Assembly (NCBI GenBank): GCA_023388675.1
Contig: JAEWFU010000170.1
Span: forward strand, 1-9,289
DNA from: Pseudomonadota bacterium
Lineage (GTDB): Bacteria; Pseudomonadota; Alphaproteobacteria; Rhizobiales; Rhizobiaceae
DNA length: 9,289 bases
Direction: 5' to 3'
Shown here: piece by piece, positions 1 through 7,231 of the stretch
How positions within the stretch are numbered: position 1 is the first letter of the stretch
Layout of the letters: each line of letters begins with the position of its first letter
The notes under the pieces: generated by a model
Told to the model about the DNA's origin: nothing
Database searches by the model: none
Seen by the model: the letters and a program-made list of their open reading frames with translations, nothing else
Made by a program: the position numbers and the translations under genes

Positions 1-389
1 ACAACCAGCGCGCGGAGGAATCGCGCCGTATCCTCGAATGGGGCATGCGCTCGTTCGAAAAGCTCGATCTCTACAAGGCCGGCGAGGTCGTTGGCGAGGC
101 CAAGACCTTCGGAGGCGAGAAGGGCGGCGTTGCGCTGCGCGCGGACGGACCCATCTCGATCTTCGTGCCGATAACAAATCGCGACAGGCTGATTGCGCGG
201 ATCGTCTACGAGGGCCCGGTCGTCGCGCCGGTGGAAGAGGGCACCCCGATCGGTACGCTCAAGGTGTGGATCGGCGACACTATGAGCCAGGAAACGCCAC
301 TATATGCCGCCGAGGGCGTGGGAACCGGCGCTCTTCACCAGCGCGCGCTCGATGCGGTCGAGGAGTTGCTGGTCGGCTGGCTGCGCTAG
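1..389 (+). CDS. D-alanyl-D-alanine carboxypeptidase (PBP5/DacA family), C-terminal part
   Basis: This is the 3' end of a gene that starts left of the window; the frame is open from base 3. Family role: a periplasmic serine D,D-carboxypeptidase that trims the terminal D-Ala of peptidoglycan pentapeptides. The catalytic domain lies outside the window. What is visible is the end of that domain (NQRAEESRRILEWGMRSFEK, typical of PBP5 proteins) followed by the beta-rich PBP5_C domain, with the stretches YKAGEVVGEAKTFGGEKGGV, VPITNRDRLIARIVYEGPVV and APVEEGTPIGTLKVW. The last 20 or so residues, rich in Ala, Leu and Val and ending VGWLR, could form the amphipathic helix that anchors such proteins to the inner membrane; this is inference. 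It precedes tmk by 114 bases, so it may be a separate transcription unit or the head of the same one. Which dac paralogue it is cannot be told from the fragment. Confidence 0.9.
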   Translation, partial: NQRAEESRRILEWGMRSFEKLDLYKAGEVVGEAKTFGGEKGGVALRADGPISIFVPITNRDRLIARIVYEGPVVAPVEEGTPIGTLKVWIGDTMSQETPLYAAEGVGTGALHQRALDAVEELLVGWLR

Positions 390-492
390 GAGTTGAACCG
401 GCAATGCCCGATGGATATTCGGGCGCCCGTGACCTATGTGAAACGGTAACAGCGGAGTCGGCGACGGATCGTTGCTCCCGGGACCAACGGCT

Positions 493-498
493 GAAAGG
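493..498 (+). promoter_or_regulatory. Ribosome binding site for tmk
   Basis: GAAAGG lies five bases before the GTG at 504. It supports GTG as the tmk start: no ATG nearby would preserve the N-terminal beta strand that leads into the P-loop. Confidence 0.6.
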
Positions 499-503
499 CA
501 GAC

Positions 504-1166
504 GTGGCGCGCGGTATCTTCATAACCTTCGAGGGCGGGGAGGGAGCCGGAAAGTCGACCCAGATCGTCACGCTCGCGCAGGCCTTGCGAGGCACCGGCC
601 TCGAAGTCGTCGTCACGCGGGAGCCGGGCGGTTCGCCGGGCGCTGAGGCCGTGCGCCATGTGCTTTTATCGGGCGCGGCGGAGCCGTTCGGGCCCGGCAT
701 GGAGGCGTTGCTGTTCGCGGCCGCCCGTTCCGATCATGTGGAGCAGGTTATCCGTCCTGCCGTTGCGCGCGGAGCGGTGGTGCTGTGCGACCGGTTCATG
801 GATTCGAGCCGCGTCTACCAGGGCGTCACCGGCAACCTCGATGCCGGTTTCATGCGGGCGCTGGAGAAAGTGGCCATCAACGGCATGGTGCCTGACCTGA
901 CGATCATCCTCGACCTCGATGCGGAGGAGGGGTTGCGCCGAGCCGCCGTGCGGCGTGGCAGCGGCGGGGCTGATCGCTATGAAAAGGAAACGCTGGATGT
1001 GCATCGCCGACGGCGTGAAGCCTTCCTGGAAATCGCCGGGGCTGAGCCGGAGCGCTGTGTGGTGATCGACGCAGGGCAACCGCCGCAAGATGTTGCCGCC
1101 GCGATTGCCGAGGCGGTTCATCCCCTCGTATTGCGCAGCGAGATGGCGGAGGAGGGGGCCGCATGA
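504..1166 (+). CDS. tmk: Thymidylate kinase
   Basis: Phosphorylates dTMP to dTDP with ATP, an essential cytosolic step of dTTP synthesis. The 220-residue product has the usual family length. Visible motifs: P-loop GGEGAGKST at residues 11-19, the TREPGG dTMP-site motif at 38-43, the DRF motif at 96-98 followed by SSRVYQG, and an arginine-bearing LID segment ([11 protein letters not shown]) at about 150-160. The P-loop has no arginine and the LID does, as in the E. coli-type enzyme. The start is GTG, chosen for the Shine-Dalgarno GAAAGG five bases upstream and because the protein then begins [11 protein letters not shown] as family members do. The stop overlaps the holB start (ATGA), so the two are translationally coupled. 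Both products serve DNA replication, and this pairing is common in alphaproteobacteria. Confidence 0.97.
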   Translation: MARGIFITFEGGEGAGKSTQIVTLAQALRGTGLEVVVTREPGGSPGAEAVRHVLLSGAAEPFGPGMEALLFAAARSDHVEQVIRPAVARGAVVLCDRFMDSSRVYQGVTGNLDAGFMRALEKVAINGMVPDLTIILDLDAEEGLRRAAVRRGSGGADRYEKETLDVHRRRREAFLEIAGAEPERCVVIDAGQPPQDVAAAIAEAVHPLVLRSEMAEEGAA

Positions 1167-2218
1167 GCTTCGAGCGTCTCTCCCCCGAACAGTTCGACAC
1201 GATCCCGGGCATTGCAGAGCCCGCCGAGAACCCGCTGCTTGTCGGTCACGAAGAAGCGATGATGCAGGTTGCGTCCGCGTACCGCGCCGGCAAGCTGCAT
1301 CATGCGCTGCTGCTGGCCGGACCACCCGGCATCGGCAAGGCGACCTTCGCGTTCCATCTCGCGCAGCACTTGCTGGCCAATGCCGTGGCGGGCGAGGCGC
1401 CGCCGCGATTTTCGCCACGTGAACCAGCTTCGCCGCTGTTCCGCCAGATTGCGCAAGGAGCGCATCCGGCCGTGCTGCACCTGACGCGACCCGTCAACGA
1501 AAAGACCAAGGGCTTCAAGTCCGTGGTCACCGTCGACGAGATCCGCAAGATCAACCGGTTCCTGTCGATGACCGCGCATGACGGCGCCTACCGCATCGCC
1601 ATCGTCGATCCCGCAGACGACATGAACACCAATGCAGCCAATGCGTTGCTCAAGAATCTTGAAGAGCCGCCGCCACGCACGCTCTTCGTGTTGATCGCGC
1701 ATTCGCTGGGCAGCCTGCTGCCGACGATCCGCTCGCGCTGCCAGACGATCAAGTTCAAGCCACTGGAGCCGGCAGCCCTGTTAAAGGTGCTCGACGCGTC
1801 ACAGACCAGCGTACCGGATGATGAAGCGGGCCGGGCGGCGCTGGCGACCCGGGCAGGGGGCAGCGTGCGCGATGCGCTGCTGTTGACCGAGTATGGCGGG
1901 CTCGACATCGCCGATGCGGTATCCGGCGTGCTGCGCTCGCGGCCCTATGCTTTTGCCGATGCGTGGCGGGTGGCCGAGGCGGTCAGCGGCCGCGATGCCG
2001 CGGTCCAGTTCTCGATCTTCAACCAGAATGCGCTGGAGGCGATCGCCGGACAGGCGCGGGCGGCGGCACTGGCGGGCGACGGTGCCCTGGCAGCCAGGCT
2101 CGCGGAGCTGTGGCGCGAGTCCGAGCAGGCCATAGCGGAGACCGAGACGTACAATCTCGACAAAAAGCAGCACGTCAGCGGGCTTCTTCAGCGAATGTGG
2201 CAAGCGGCCAACCCCTGA
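1163..2218 (+). CDS. holB: DNA polymerase III delta-prime subunit
   Basis: Clamp-loader subunit (AAA+ fold) that helps load the beta clamp on primed DNA. The product has 351 residues. Visible: the N-terminal segment [10 protein letters not shown] (about 23-32), a P-loop AGPPGIGKA at 52-60, a Walker B-like strand [13 protein letters not shown] at about 143-155, the conserved [11 protein letters not shown] at 160-170, and an SRC motif (TIRSRCQ, about 188-194) that supplies the arginine finger in clamp loaders. The C-terminal part is helical and less conserved. The segment between the P-loop and residue 110, where many delta-prime and DnaX proteins carry a four-cysteine zinc module, has no cysteine here. 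The start overlaps the tmk stop by four bases and is preceded by a strong purine-rich site, GGAGGAGG at 1148-1155. An alternative call of DnaX is unlikely, given the length and the tmk linkage. Confidence 0.95.
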   Translation: MSFERLSPEQFDTIPGIAEPAENPLLVGHEEAMMQVASAYRAGKLHHALLLAGPPGIGKATFAFHLAQHLLANAVAGEAPPRFSPREPASPLFRQIAQGAHPAVLHLTRPVNEKTKGFKSVVTVDEIRKINRFLSMTAHDGAYRIAIVDPADDMNTNAANALLKNLEEPPPRTLFVLIAHSLGSLLPTIRSRCQTIKFKPLEPAALLKVLDASQTSVPDDEAGRAALATRAGGSVRDALLLTEYGGLDIADAVSGVLRSRPYAFADAWRVAEAVSGRDAAVQFSIFNQNALEAIAGQARAAALAGDGALAARLAELWRESEQAIAETETYNLDKKQHVSGLLQRMWQAANP

Positions 2219-2283
2219 ACCGGGATAGCCATTGCGGCTTCGATGCGCTATCTGACCGCCAGAAACCGACCGCCGGACCTCCC

Positions 2284-3834
2284 ATGCCAAGCCAGACCTA
2301 CTACATAACCACCGCTATTTCCTATCCGAACGGCAAGCCGCACATCGGCCATGCCTACGAGCTGATCGCGACCGACGCGCTGGCGCGCTTCCAGCGCCAC
2401 GACGGCAAGGATGTGTTCTTCCTGACGGGCACCGACGAGCACGGGATCAAGATGTACCAGACGGCGCGCAAGGAAGGCGTGCCGACCCGCGAGCTGGCCG
2501 ACCGCAATGCAGCCGAGTTCAAGCGCATGGCGGAGGCGCTGGGTGCGTCCAACGACGATTTCATCCGCACCACCGAAGAACGCCATTACCGCTCCTCTCA
2601 GGCGATCTGGAAGGCGATGGCGGATAATGGCGACATCTACAAGGGCGGCTATGCCGGCTGGTATTCGGTGCGCGACGAAGCCTATTACGACGAGGACGAA
2701 GTCGAGCTGCGCGACGACGGCGTGCGCTACGGTCCGCAGGGCACACCCGTCGAGTGGGTGGAGGAGGAGAGCTATTTCTTCCGGCTGTCGGCTTATGGCG
2801 ACCGGCTGCTCAATCTCTACGAAGAGCACCCCGACTTCATCGGCCCGATCGAGCGTCGCAACGAGATCGTCAGCTTCGTCAAGTCCGGCCTGAAGGATTT
2901 GTCGATCTCGCGCACGACCTTCGACTGGGGCATTCCGGTGCCTGGCGACGAGAAACACGTGATGTATGTGTGGGTCGACGCGCTGACGAATTACATCACC
3001 GGTGTTGGATATCCGGATGAAAACGCTGACCTTTGGCGTTTCTGGCCGGCGGATTTGCATGTCATCGGCAAGGATATTACCCGCTTCCATACGATCTACT
3101 GGCCGGCATTCCTGATGTCGGCCGGCATCGAGTTGCCGAAGCGCGTCTTCGGCCACGGTTTCGTGTTCAACCGCGGCGAGAAGATGTCAAAATCGGTCGG
3201 CAACGTGATCGACCCGTTTGCGCTCGTTGACCATTACGGGCTCGACCAGGTGCGCTATTTCCTGCTGCGTGAAGTGCCGTTCGGTCAGGACGGCAACTAC
3301 AGTCACGACGCGATCGTCAACCGTACCAATGCGGATCTCGCCAACGACCTCGGCAATCTGGCGCAGCGCTCGCTGTCGATGATCGCCAAGAACTGCGGCG
3401 GTGTCGTGCCGCAGAAAGGCGCGCTGCAGGACGTCGACACCGCGATGCTGGCGATGGCCGACGAAGCATTGGCGACGGCACGCAAGGCGATCGGCGTACA
3501 GGCGATCCATCAGGCGCTGGCGGCGGTTTTCGGGGTCGTTGCCGAGGCCAACCGCTATTTCGCGGGGCAGGAACCCTGGGCGCTGCGCAAGACGGACCCC
3601 GCGCGCATGGAAACGGTTCTGTGGACCACGGCCGAGACTGTGCGTCGTGTGGCGATCCTCTGCCAGCCTTACGTGCCGGGTTCGGCCGCCAAGCTGCTCG
3701 ACCTGCTCGCCGTGCCGGCGGACCAGCGCGACTTCGCGCATCTGGCGGACGCGTTCGCGCTGAAGCCGGGCGATGCGCTGCCCGCGCCGCAGCCGGTCTT
3801 CCCGCGCTATGTCGAGCCGGAAACGGCAGCCTGA
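2284..3834 (+). CDS. metG: Methionyl-tRNA synthetase (zinc-free short form)
   Basis: Class I synthetase that charges tRNA-Met with methionine. The product has 516 residues. Visible: [12 protein letters not shown] with the HIGH signature at 20-23, GTDEHG in the connective region, the [10 protein letters not shown] strand of the Met/adenylate pocket, the [16 protein letters not shown] segment, KMSKS at 300-304, and in the helical anticodon-binding domain [10 protein letters not shown] with the Pro-Trp pair known to contact the CAU anticodon. The knuckle region ([16 protein letters not shown], about 124-139) lacks the zinc cysteines of the E. coli enzyme. There is also no C-terminal EMAP/Trbp111-like domain, which accounts for the short length. 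The start at 2284 gives [17 protein letters not shown], normal for the family; the reading frame is open further upstream but overlaps holB and is not protein-like there. The Shine-Dalgarno is weak. It lies 65 bases after holB and 10 before tatD, probably in one operon. Confidence 0.97.
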   Translation: MPSQTYYITTAISYPNGKPHIGHAYELIATDALARFQRHDGKDVFFLTGTDEHGIKMYQTARKEGVPTRELADRNAAEFKRMAEALGASNDDFIRTTEERHYRSSQAIWKAMADNGDIYKGGYAGWYSVRDEAYYDEDEVELRDDGVRYGPQGTPVEWVEEESYFFRLSAYGDRLLNLYEEHPDFIGPIERRNEIVSFVKSGLKDLSISRTTFDWGIPVPGDEKHVMYVWVDALTNYITGVGYPDENADLWRFWPADLHVIGKDITRFHTIYWPAFLMSAGIELPKRVFGHGFVFNRGEKMSKSVGNVIDPFALVDHYGLDQVRYFLLREVPFGQDGNYSHDAIVNRTNADLANDLGNLAQRSLSMIAKNCGGVVPQKGALQDVDTAMLAMADEALATARKAIGVQAIHQALAAVFGVVAEANRYFAGQEPWALRKTDPARMETVLWTTAETVRRVAILCQPYVPGSAAKLLDLLAVPADQRDFAHLADAFALKPGDALPAPQPVFPRYVEPETAA

Positions 3835-3844
3835 GCGATTGTCC

Positions 3845-4624
3845 ATGCTCGTCGACAGCCACTGCCATCTGGACTTTCCGGATTTCGCCGAGGAGCGCGA
3901 CGCAATCGTGTCGCGCGCGCTGGAGACCGGCATCGGCCGCATGGTGACGATCTCGACCCGCGTGAAGAAGTTCCCACAGGTGCTGGCGATCGCCGAAGCC
4001 TACGAGCAGGTCTATTGCTCGGTCGGCACGCATCCCCACAATGCAGCGGAAGAGCTTGACGTAACGGCCGACGAACTCGTGCGTCTTGCCGAACATCCGA
4101 AGGTCGTCGCCATCGGCGAAGCGGGCCTCGACTATTTTTACGATCACGCGCCGCGCGACGCGCAGGCCAAGGGCTTGCGCACGCATATCGCGGCGGCGCG
4201 CACCACCGGTTTGCCGCTGGTGATCCACGCGCGCGATGCCGACGCCGACGTCGCGGCGATCCTGAAGGACGAGATGGGGAAGGGGGCCTTCCCCTTCGTC
4301 CTGCACTGCTTTTCCTCAGGCCGCGGGCTGGCGGAAGCCGGCGTCGCGCTCGGTGGCTACGTTTCCTTTTCGGGCATCCTTACGTTCAAGCGGTCGGATG
4401 AACTGCGCGAGATCGCGGCAAACGTCCCGCGCGACAGGCTTCTGGTGGAGACCGATGCGCCATACCTTGCGCCGCAGCCTTATCGGGGAAAACGCAACGA
4501 GCCGGCCTATGTGAAGGAGACCGCGGCCGTTCTGGCGAAGGCTGTCGGGGTTGCGGAGAGCGAGATTGCCGAAATCACGACGGAAAACTTCTTCCGTCTC
4601 TTCTCGAAAACGCCACGGCCATAG
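3845..4624 (+). CDS. tatD: TatD-family metal-dependent deoxyribonuclease
   Basis: TIM-barrel hydrolase of the amidohydrolase superfamily. Characterised family members are 3'-5' exonucleases or DNases implicated in DNA repair and fragmentation; the substrate in this organism is not shown by sequence. The product has 259 residues, the usual size. The full metal-ligand set is present: H6 and H8 (DSHCHLD), E92 (IGEAGLDY), H128 (IHARDA), H154 (LHCFSSG) and D204 (ETDAPYL). The start at 3845 places HxH at the extreme N-terminus as in other members; the frame is open upstream into metG, but that part is only out-of-frame metG sequence. It follows metG by 10 bases and is followed after three bases by the MBL hydrolase gene. 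The order holB-metG-tatD-MBL recurs in Rhizobiales and in part in other proteobacteria, which suggests co-expression with replication and translation functions. Confidence 0.95.
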   Translation: MLVDSHCHLDFPDFAEERDAIVSRALETGIGRMVTISTRVKKFPQVLAIAEAYEQVYCSVGTHPHNAAEELDVTADELVRLAEHPKVVAIGEAGLDYFYDHAPRDAQAKGLRTHIAAARTTGLPLVIHARDADADVAAILKDEMGKGAFPFVLHCFSSGRGLAEAGVALGGYVSFSGILTFKRSDELREIAANVPRDRLLVETDAPYLAPQPYRGKRNEPAYVKETAAVLAKAVGVAESEIAEITTENFFRLFSKTPRP

Positions 4625-4627
4625 GAC

Positions 4628-5437
4628 ATGGCCGACCGCCTGCGCCTCGTCATCACCGGATGCGGCTCGTCGCCGGGCACGCCACGCATCGTCGGTGACT
4701 GGGGCAATTGCGATCCCGCCAATCCGAAGAACCGCCGCCGACGGGCCGCGGCGCTTGTCGAGCGCATTTCAGCATCCGGTGATATAACGCGGGTCGCGAT
4801 CGACACCGGGCCGGATTTCCGCGAGCAGATGCTGGACGCCGGTGCGACGCACCTCGATGCCGTCGTCTACACGCATCCGCATGCCGACCACATCCACGGC
4901 ATCGACGATCTGCGCGGCTATTTCCTGGCGCAGCGCCAGCGCATCGACATCCATGCCGACAAGCCGACGCTCGACAGGCTGCGCGACGCATTCGGCTATT
5001 GCTTCGAGACGCCGCCCGGCAGTTCCTATCCGCCGATCGTTACGCCGCGTGCGATTGCGCACGACGTGCCGTTCACCATCGATGGCCGCGGCGGCCCGAT
5101 CACGTTTCTGCCGCTGACGCTGGTGCATGGCGATATCCTGTCGCTCGGCTTCCGGATCGGTGGGCTGGCATATTGTTCCGACGTCAGCGACTTTCCCGGA
5201 GAAACCGCGGCCCAGCTCGAAGGCCTCGAGGTACTGGTGGTCGATGCGCTGCAATACCGGCCGCATCCGAGCCATCTGTCATTGGCGCAGGCGCTCGAAT
5301 GGATCGAACGCCTCAGGCCGCAGCGCGCGGTGCTGACGCACATGCACATACCGCTGGACTACGAGGCCGTGCGTGCCGAAACGCCTGACCATGTCGAGCC
5401 AGCTTACGATGGCATGGTGATCGAGATTTCAGCCTGA
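4628..5437 (+). CDS. MBL-fold metallohydrolase, PhnP-like
   Basis: Metallo-beta-lactamase-fold hydrolase of 269 residues, closest in look to the PhnP/phosphoribosyl 1,2-cyclic phosphate phosphodiesterase group. Visible: the N-terminal GCGSSPGTPR typical of PhnP-like proteins, a GNCDP segment at about 26-30, the HxHxDH metal motif HPHADH at 83-88, and further candidate metal ligands H167 (LVHGD), D185 (YCSDVSD) and H238 (LTHMH). No membrane segment or signal peptide, so cytosolic. It starts three bases after the tatD stop with little Shine-Dalgarno, so it is probably translated by coupling. There are no phn (C-P lyase) genes in the window, so a role in phosphonate breakdown is not supported by context. 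A housekeeping phosphodiesterase acting on a cyclic phosphate or nucleic-acid end is the better guess from its neighbours, but this is inference. It is the last gene of the operon before the IS insertion. Confidence 0.88.
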   Translation: MADRLRLVITGCGSSPGTPRIVGDWGNCDPANPKNRRRRAAALVERISASGDITRVAIDTGPDFREQMLDAGATHLDAVVYTHPHADHIHGIDDLRGYFLAQRQRIDIHADKPTLDRLRDAFGYCFETPPGSSYPPIVTPRAIAHDVPFTIDGRGGPITFLPLTLVHGDILSLGFRIGGLAYCSDVSDFPGETAAQLEGLEVLVVDALQYRPHPSHLSLAQALEWIERLRPQRAVLTHMHIPLDYEAVRAETPDHVEPAYDGMVIEISA

Positions 5438-5494
5438 AGCCTTTGATCGGGTTTTGCTTTCGGTCTGCCGGTATACGATCTCCCATATCAATGC

Positions 5495-5522
5495 GAGTTC
5501 CATAATCCATCTTATGCGACTT
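5495..5522. other. dif/xrs-like Xer recombination site abutting the IS
   Basis: A 28-bp sequence with XerC/XerD-site architecture. On the + strand the left arm is GAGTTCCATAA (5495-5505), the centre TCCATC (5506-5511) and the right arm TTATGCGACTT (5512-5522). The inner core CATAA-N6-TTATG is complete. Read on the - strand, the XerC-type arm AAGTCGCATAA matches the E. coli dif arm GGTGCGCATAA at seven of eleven bases, including all of CGCATAA. The XerD-type arm TTATGGAACTC matches TTATGTTAAAT at only six of eleven. The site lies in the gap after the MBL gene, and its XerC-type end touches the 5-bp target duplication of the IS. The XerD arm is degenerate, so recombination activity is uncertain; it could be a divergent dif, a plasmid or phage-type xrs, or a chance half-site chosen by the IS. 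Confidence 0.6.
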
Positions 5523-5527
5523 TTGTT
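5523..5527. repeat. Target-site duplication, left copy (TTGTT)
   Basis: Five bases TTGTT directly before the left IS tip, identical to 7282-7286 directly after the right tip. Identical copies on both sides indicate an intact, probably recent insertion. Confidence 0.9.
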
Positions 5528-5576
5528 TGTAGCGCCCATTTAGTAATGCGACACATGAGCCAGTTAGAGATGCGAC
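5528..5576 (+). repeat. Left terminal inverted repeat of the IS
   Basis: Begins TGT and contains two direct copies of ATGCGAC (5546-5552 and 5570-5576), each preceded by a TTAG-type motif (ATTTAG at 5538-5543, GTTAG at 5563-5567). Against the right end, 16 of the first 25 bases match, including TGT, ATTTAG and GCGAC. A second matching block follows (G-T/A-TAG then A-G/A-ATGCGAC) after a one-base offset. The two-block layout resembles paired transposase-binding subsites. Confidence 0.85.
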
Positions 5577-5584
5577 ACTCCTCG

Positions 5585-5619
5585 CCTCTCTGGCACTGGC
5601 GAACACGAGCCCAGAGAGG
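5585..5619 (+). other. Hairpin in the IS leader, upstream of the transposase
   Basis: Perfect 9-bp inverted repeat CCTCTCTGG (5585-5593) and CCAGAGAGG (5611-5619) with a 17-base loop, just inside the left end and 50 bases before the transposase ATG. There is no immediate T-run (TTTT appears about 10 bases later), so a true intrinsic terminator is uncertain. It is placed where it could hinder read-through from the upstream operon into the transposase gene; that role is inference. Confidence 0.5.
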
Positions 5620-5660
5620 AAGGCTGACGTTTTCACAGCTGGTCATCGGCCAGGTTTTGC

Positions 5661-5664
5661 GGAG
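5661..5664 (+). promoter_or_regulatory. Ribosome binding site for the transposase
   Basis: GGAG five bases before the ATG at 5670. It supports that start, which leaves the N-terminal helix-turn-helix region whole. Confidence 0.6.
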
Positions 5665-5669
5665 CCGTC

Positions 5670-7097
5670 ATGCCTTGTTTGGTCACCTTGTCGCAGAAAG
5701 AGTTGCATCGGATTGAAGCCGTCCAGAAGATTCGTGAGTGCCGATTGACTGTCACGCAGGCTGCCGGGCTGCTGCACCTGAGCCGCAGCCAGGTCCACCG
5801 GCTTCTTCAGGCCTATGATCGTGACGGCGCTGATGGGCTTGCATCAAAGAAGCGCGGCCGGCCGAGCAACCGGCGTCACACTGATGATTTTCGTGGACTG
5901 GTGCTCGACCTGGTGCGTGAGAGCTACGCGGATTTCGGACCGACACTTGCGTGCGAGAAGCTGATCGAGCGTCACCACATCGCCGTCAGCAAGGAGACGC
6001 TGCGCAAATGGATGACCGAGGCCGGTCTCTGGAAGTCGCGGCAAGAGCGCAAACGCCAGCTCCATCAGCCACGCGGCCGGCGCGATTGCCTGGGCGAACT
6101 GGTGCAGATCGACGGCTCGCATCATTGGTGGTTTGAAGGCCGCGGTCCCAAATGCGCCCTTCTCGTCTATATCGACGATGCCACTGGAAAGCTGCTGCAT
6201 CTGCGTTTTGCAGGCTCGGAGAACACCTTCGACTATTTCCACGCCACCAAGGCCTACCTGCAAGAATGGGGCAAGCCAATCGCCTTCTACAGCGACAAGC
6301 ACGGCATTTTCCGCACCACGCACGCCTCGCACAAGGATCGCACCACTGGCCTGACGCAATTCGGTCGCGCGCTCTACGAACTCAACATCGATATTATATG
6401 CGCCAATACTCCGCAGGCCAAGGGTCGCGTCGAGCGCGCCAACCAGACGCTGCAGGATCGGCTCGTCAAGGAGTTACGTCTGCGCGACATCAGCACGATC
6501 GAGGCCGCGAACGCCTATGCATCGGAGTTCATCATGGATTTCAATGCCCGCTTCGGCAAGGAGCCGCGCAACCCGAAGGACATGCACCGTCCCCTCGCCG
6601 ACCATGAGAACCTGGATGGCGCGATGTGCCGGAAGGAGGTTCGCACGCTCTCACAGGCGCTGACCCTGCGCTACGATAAGGTGCTGTTCATCCTCGAACC
6701 GTCCGATCACGCAAAGCGGCTGTCGGGCAAGAAGGTCATCGTTTGCGACTATCCCGATGGCCGTCTTGAGATCATGCATGACGGCATCACCCTACCCTAC
6801 AGAACCTTCGACAAGCTTCGCTCCGTCAACCGGGCGGAAATTGTCGGCAACAAGCGCCTGGACGCTGCGCTTGCCATGGTTGCCGAGATGCAGGCTGACA
6901 GAGAACTGAAGCGAAGCCAACACGGGCCGCGGCGCACCGGCCAAGCGAACCATATGTTCGGGGTTCCCGACGGCAGTGAGAGCAACGGATACCAGAAGCG
7001 TGGCCGCAAGCCTGGTCGCAAGACGGATTTTGTCAACGATCCTGCAATTATTGCACGACGCGAACAGGCATTGGCGAGATTAGCCGCAGCGGAATAA
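5670..7097 (+). CDS. DDE transposase, IS1202/ISNCY family
   Basis: Transposase of the surrounding IS: an RNase H-fold DDE enzyme that cuts and joins the element ends. The product is intact at 475 residues. Domains in order: helix-turn-helix at about 25-50 (LTVTQAAGLLHLSRSQVHRL); a basic linker KKRGRPSNRR at about 60-69; a second winged-helix-like region at about 85-118 (FGPTLACEKLIERHHIAVSK and onward); the catalytic core with D148 (VQIDGSHHWW), D209 (FYSDKHG) and E255 (KGRVERANQTLQDRL); and a C-terminal beta-rich and basic tail (KKVIVCDYPDGRLEI, RGRKPGRKTDF). All three acidic residues are present with plausible spacing and there is no frameshift, so the enzyme could be active. The start is supported by GGAG five bases upstream. 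By eye its base use is less GC-rich at third positions than its neighbours, consistent with acquired DNA. Confidence 0.93.
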   Translation: MPCLVTLSQKELHRIEAVQKIRECRLTVTQAAGLLHLSRSQVHRLLQAYDRDGADGLASKKRGRPSNRRHTDDFRGLVLDLVRESYADFGPTLACEKLIERHHIAVSKETLRKWMTEAGLWKSRQERKRQLHQPRGRRDCLGELVQIDGSHHWWFEGRGPKCALLVYIDDATGKLLHLRFAGSENTFDYFHATKAYLQEWGKPIAFYSDKHGIFRTTHASHKDRTTGLTQFGRALYELNIDIICANTPQAKGRVERANQTLQDRLVKELRLRDISTIEAANAYASEFIMDFNARFGKEPRNPKDMHRPLADHENLDGAMCRKEVRTLSQALTLRYDKVLFILEPSDHAKRLSGKKVIVCDYPDGRLEIMHDGITLPYRTFDKLRSVNRAEIVGNKRLDAALAMVAEMQADRELKRSQHGPRRTGQANHMFGVPDGSESNGYQKRGRKPGRKTDFVNDPAIIARREQALARLAAAE

Positions 7098-7146
7098 CGA
7101 TCTCACAAAGCTCTCAAAGCTAAAGCCGAAGGGAAGCTAATCACCC

Positions 7147-7194
7147 GCCCCCGATCAGGCTCTGCAACCCCGACCAGCCCGCCTGATCGGGGGC
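7147..7194 (+). terminator. Long hairpin after the transposase gene
   Basis: Perfect 14-bp inverted repeat GCCCCCGATCAGGC (7147-7160) and GCCTGATCGGGGGC (7181-7194) with a 20-base loop, 49 bases after the transposase stop and inside the right end. It is very GC-rich and stable but lacks a T-run on either side, so it may act as a Rho-dependent or bidirectional transcription block, protect the mRNA end, or form a DNA cruciform. The structure is seen directly; the role is inferred. Confidence 0.55.
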
Positions 7195-7231
7195 TGATCG
7201 TCGTGCCCTTCATCATATCCATGCACTGACC

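Noticed and set aside
393..421. Promoter-like pair TTGAAC and TATTCG, 17 bases apart, before tmk
   Set aside because: The -10 match is weak and such pairs are common by chance. The 114-base gap may hold a promoter, but the sequence does not settle it.
38..646. Open frame across the carboxypeptidase end and the tmk start
   Set aside because: Very Arg/Gly-rich translation overlapping two recognised genes in another frame; a GC-rich shadow.
1963..2283. N-terminal extension of metG overlapping holB
   Set aside because: The frame is open, but the translated part is an out-of-frame copy of holB and low in sense as protein. MetRS homologues begin at the [11 protein letters not shown] position.
5438..5494. 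Terminator for the housekeeping operon right after the MBL gene
   Set aside because: The segment contains GGGTTTTGCTTT but no stem strong enough to pair before the T-rich bases.
5523..5530. An 8-bp target duplication TTGTTTGT instead of 5 bp
   Set aside because: TTGTTTGT occurs at both junctions, but taking eight bases would remove TGT from the left tip only and break the TGT/ACA symmetry of the ends. The extra TGT match in the right flank is best read as coincidence. The Xer-like site abuts the duplication either way.
5546..5576. ATGCGAC copies as a CRISPR or iteron array
   Set aside because: Only two copies per end, arranged symmetrically with the IS tips; terminal-repeat subsites explain them.
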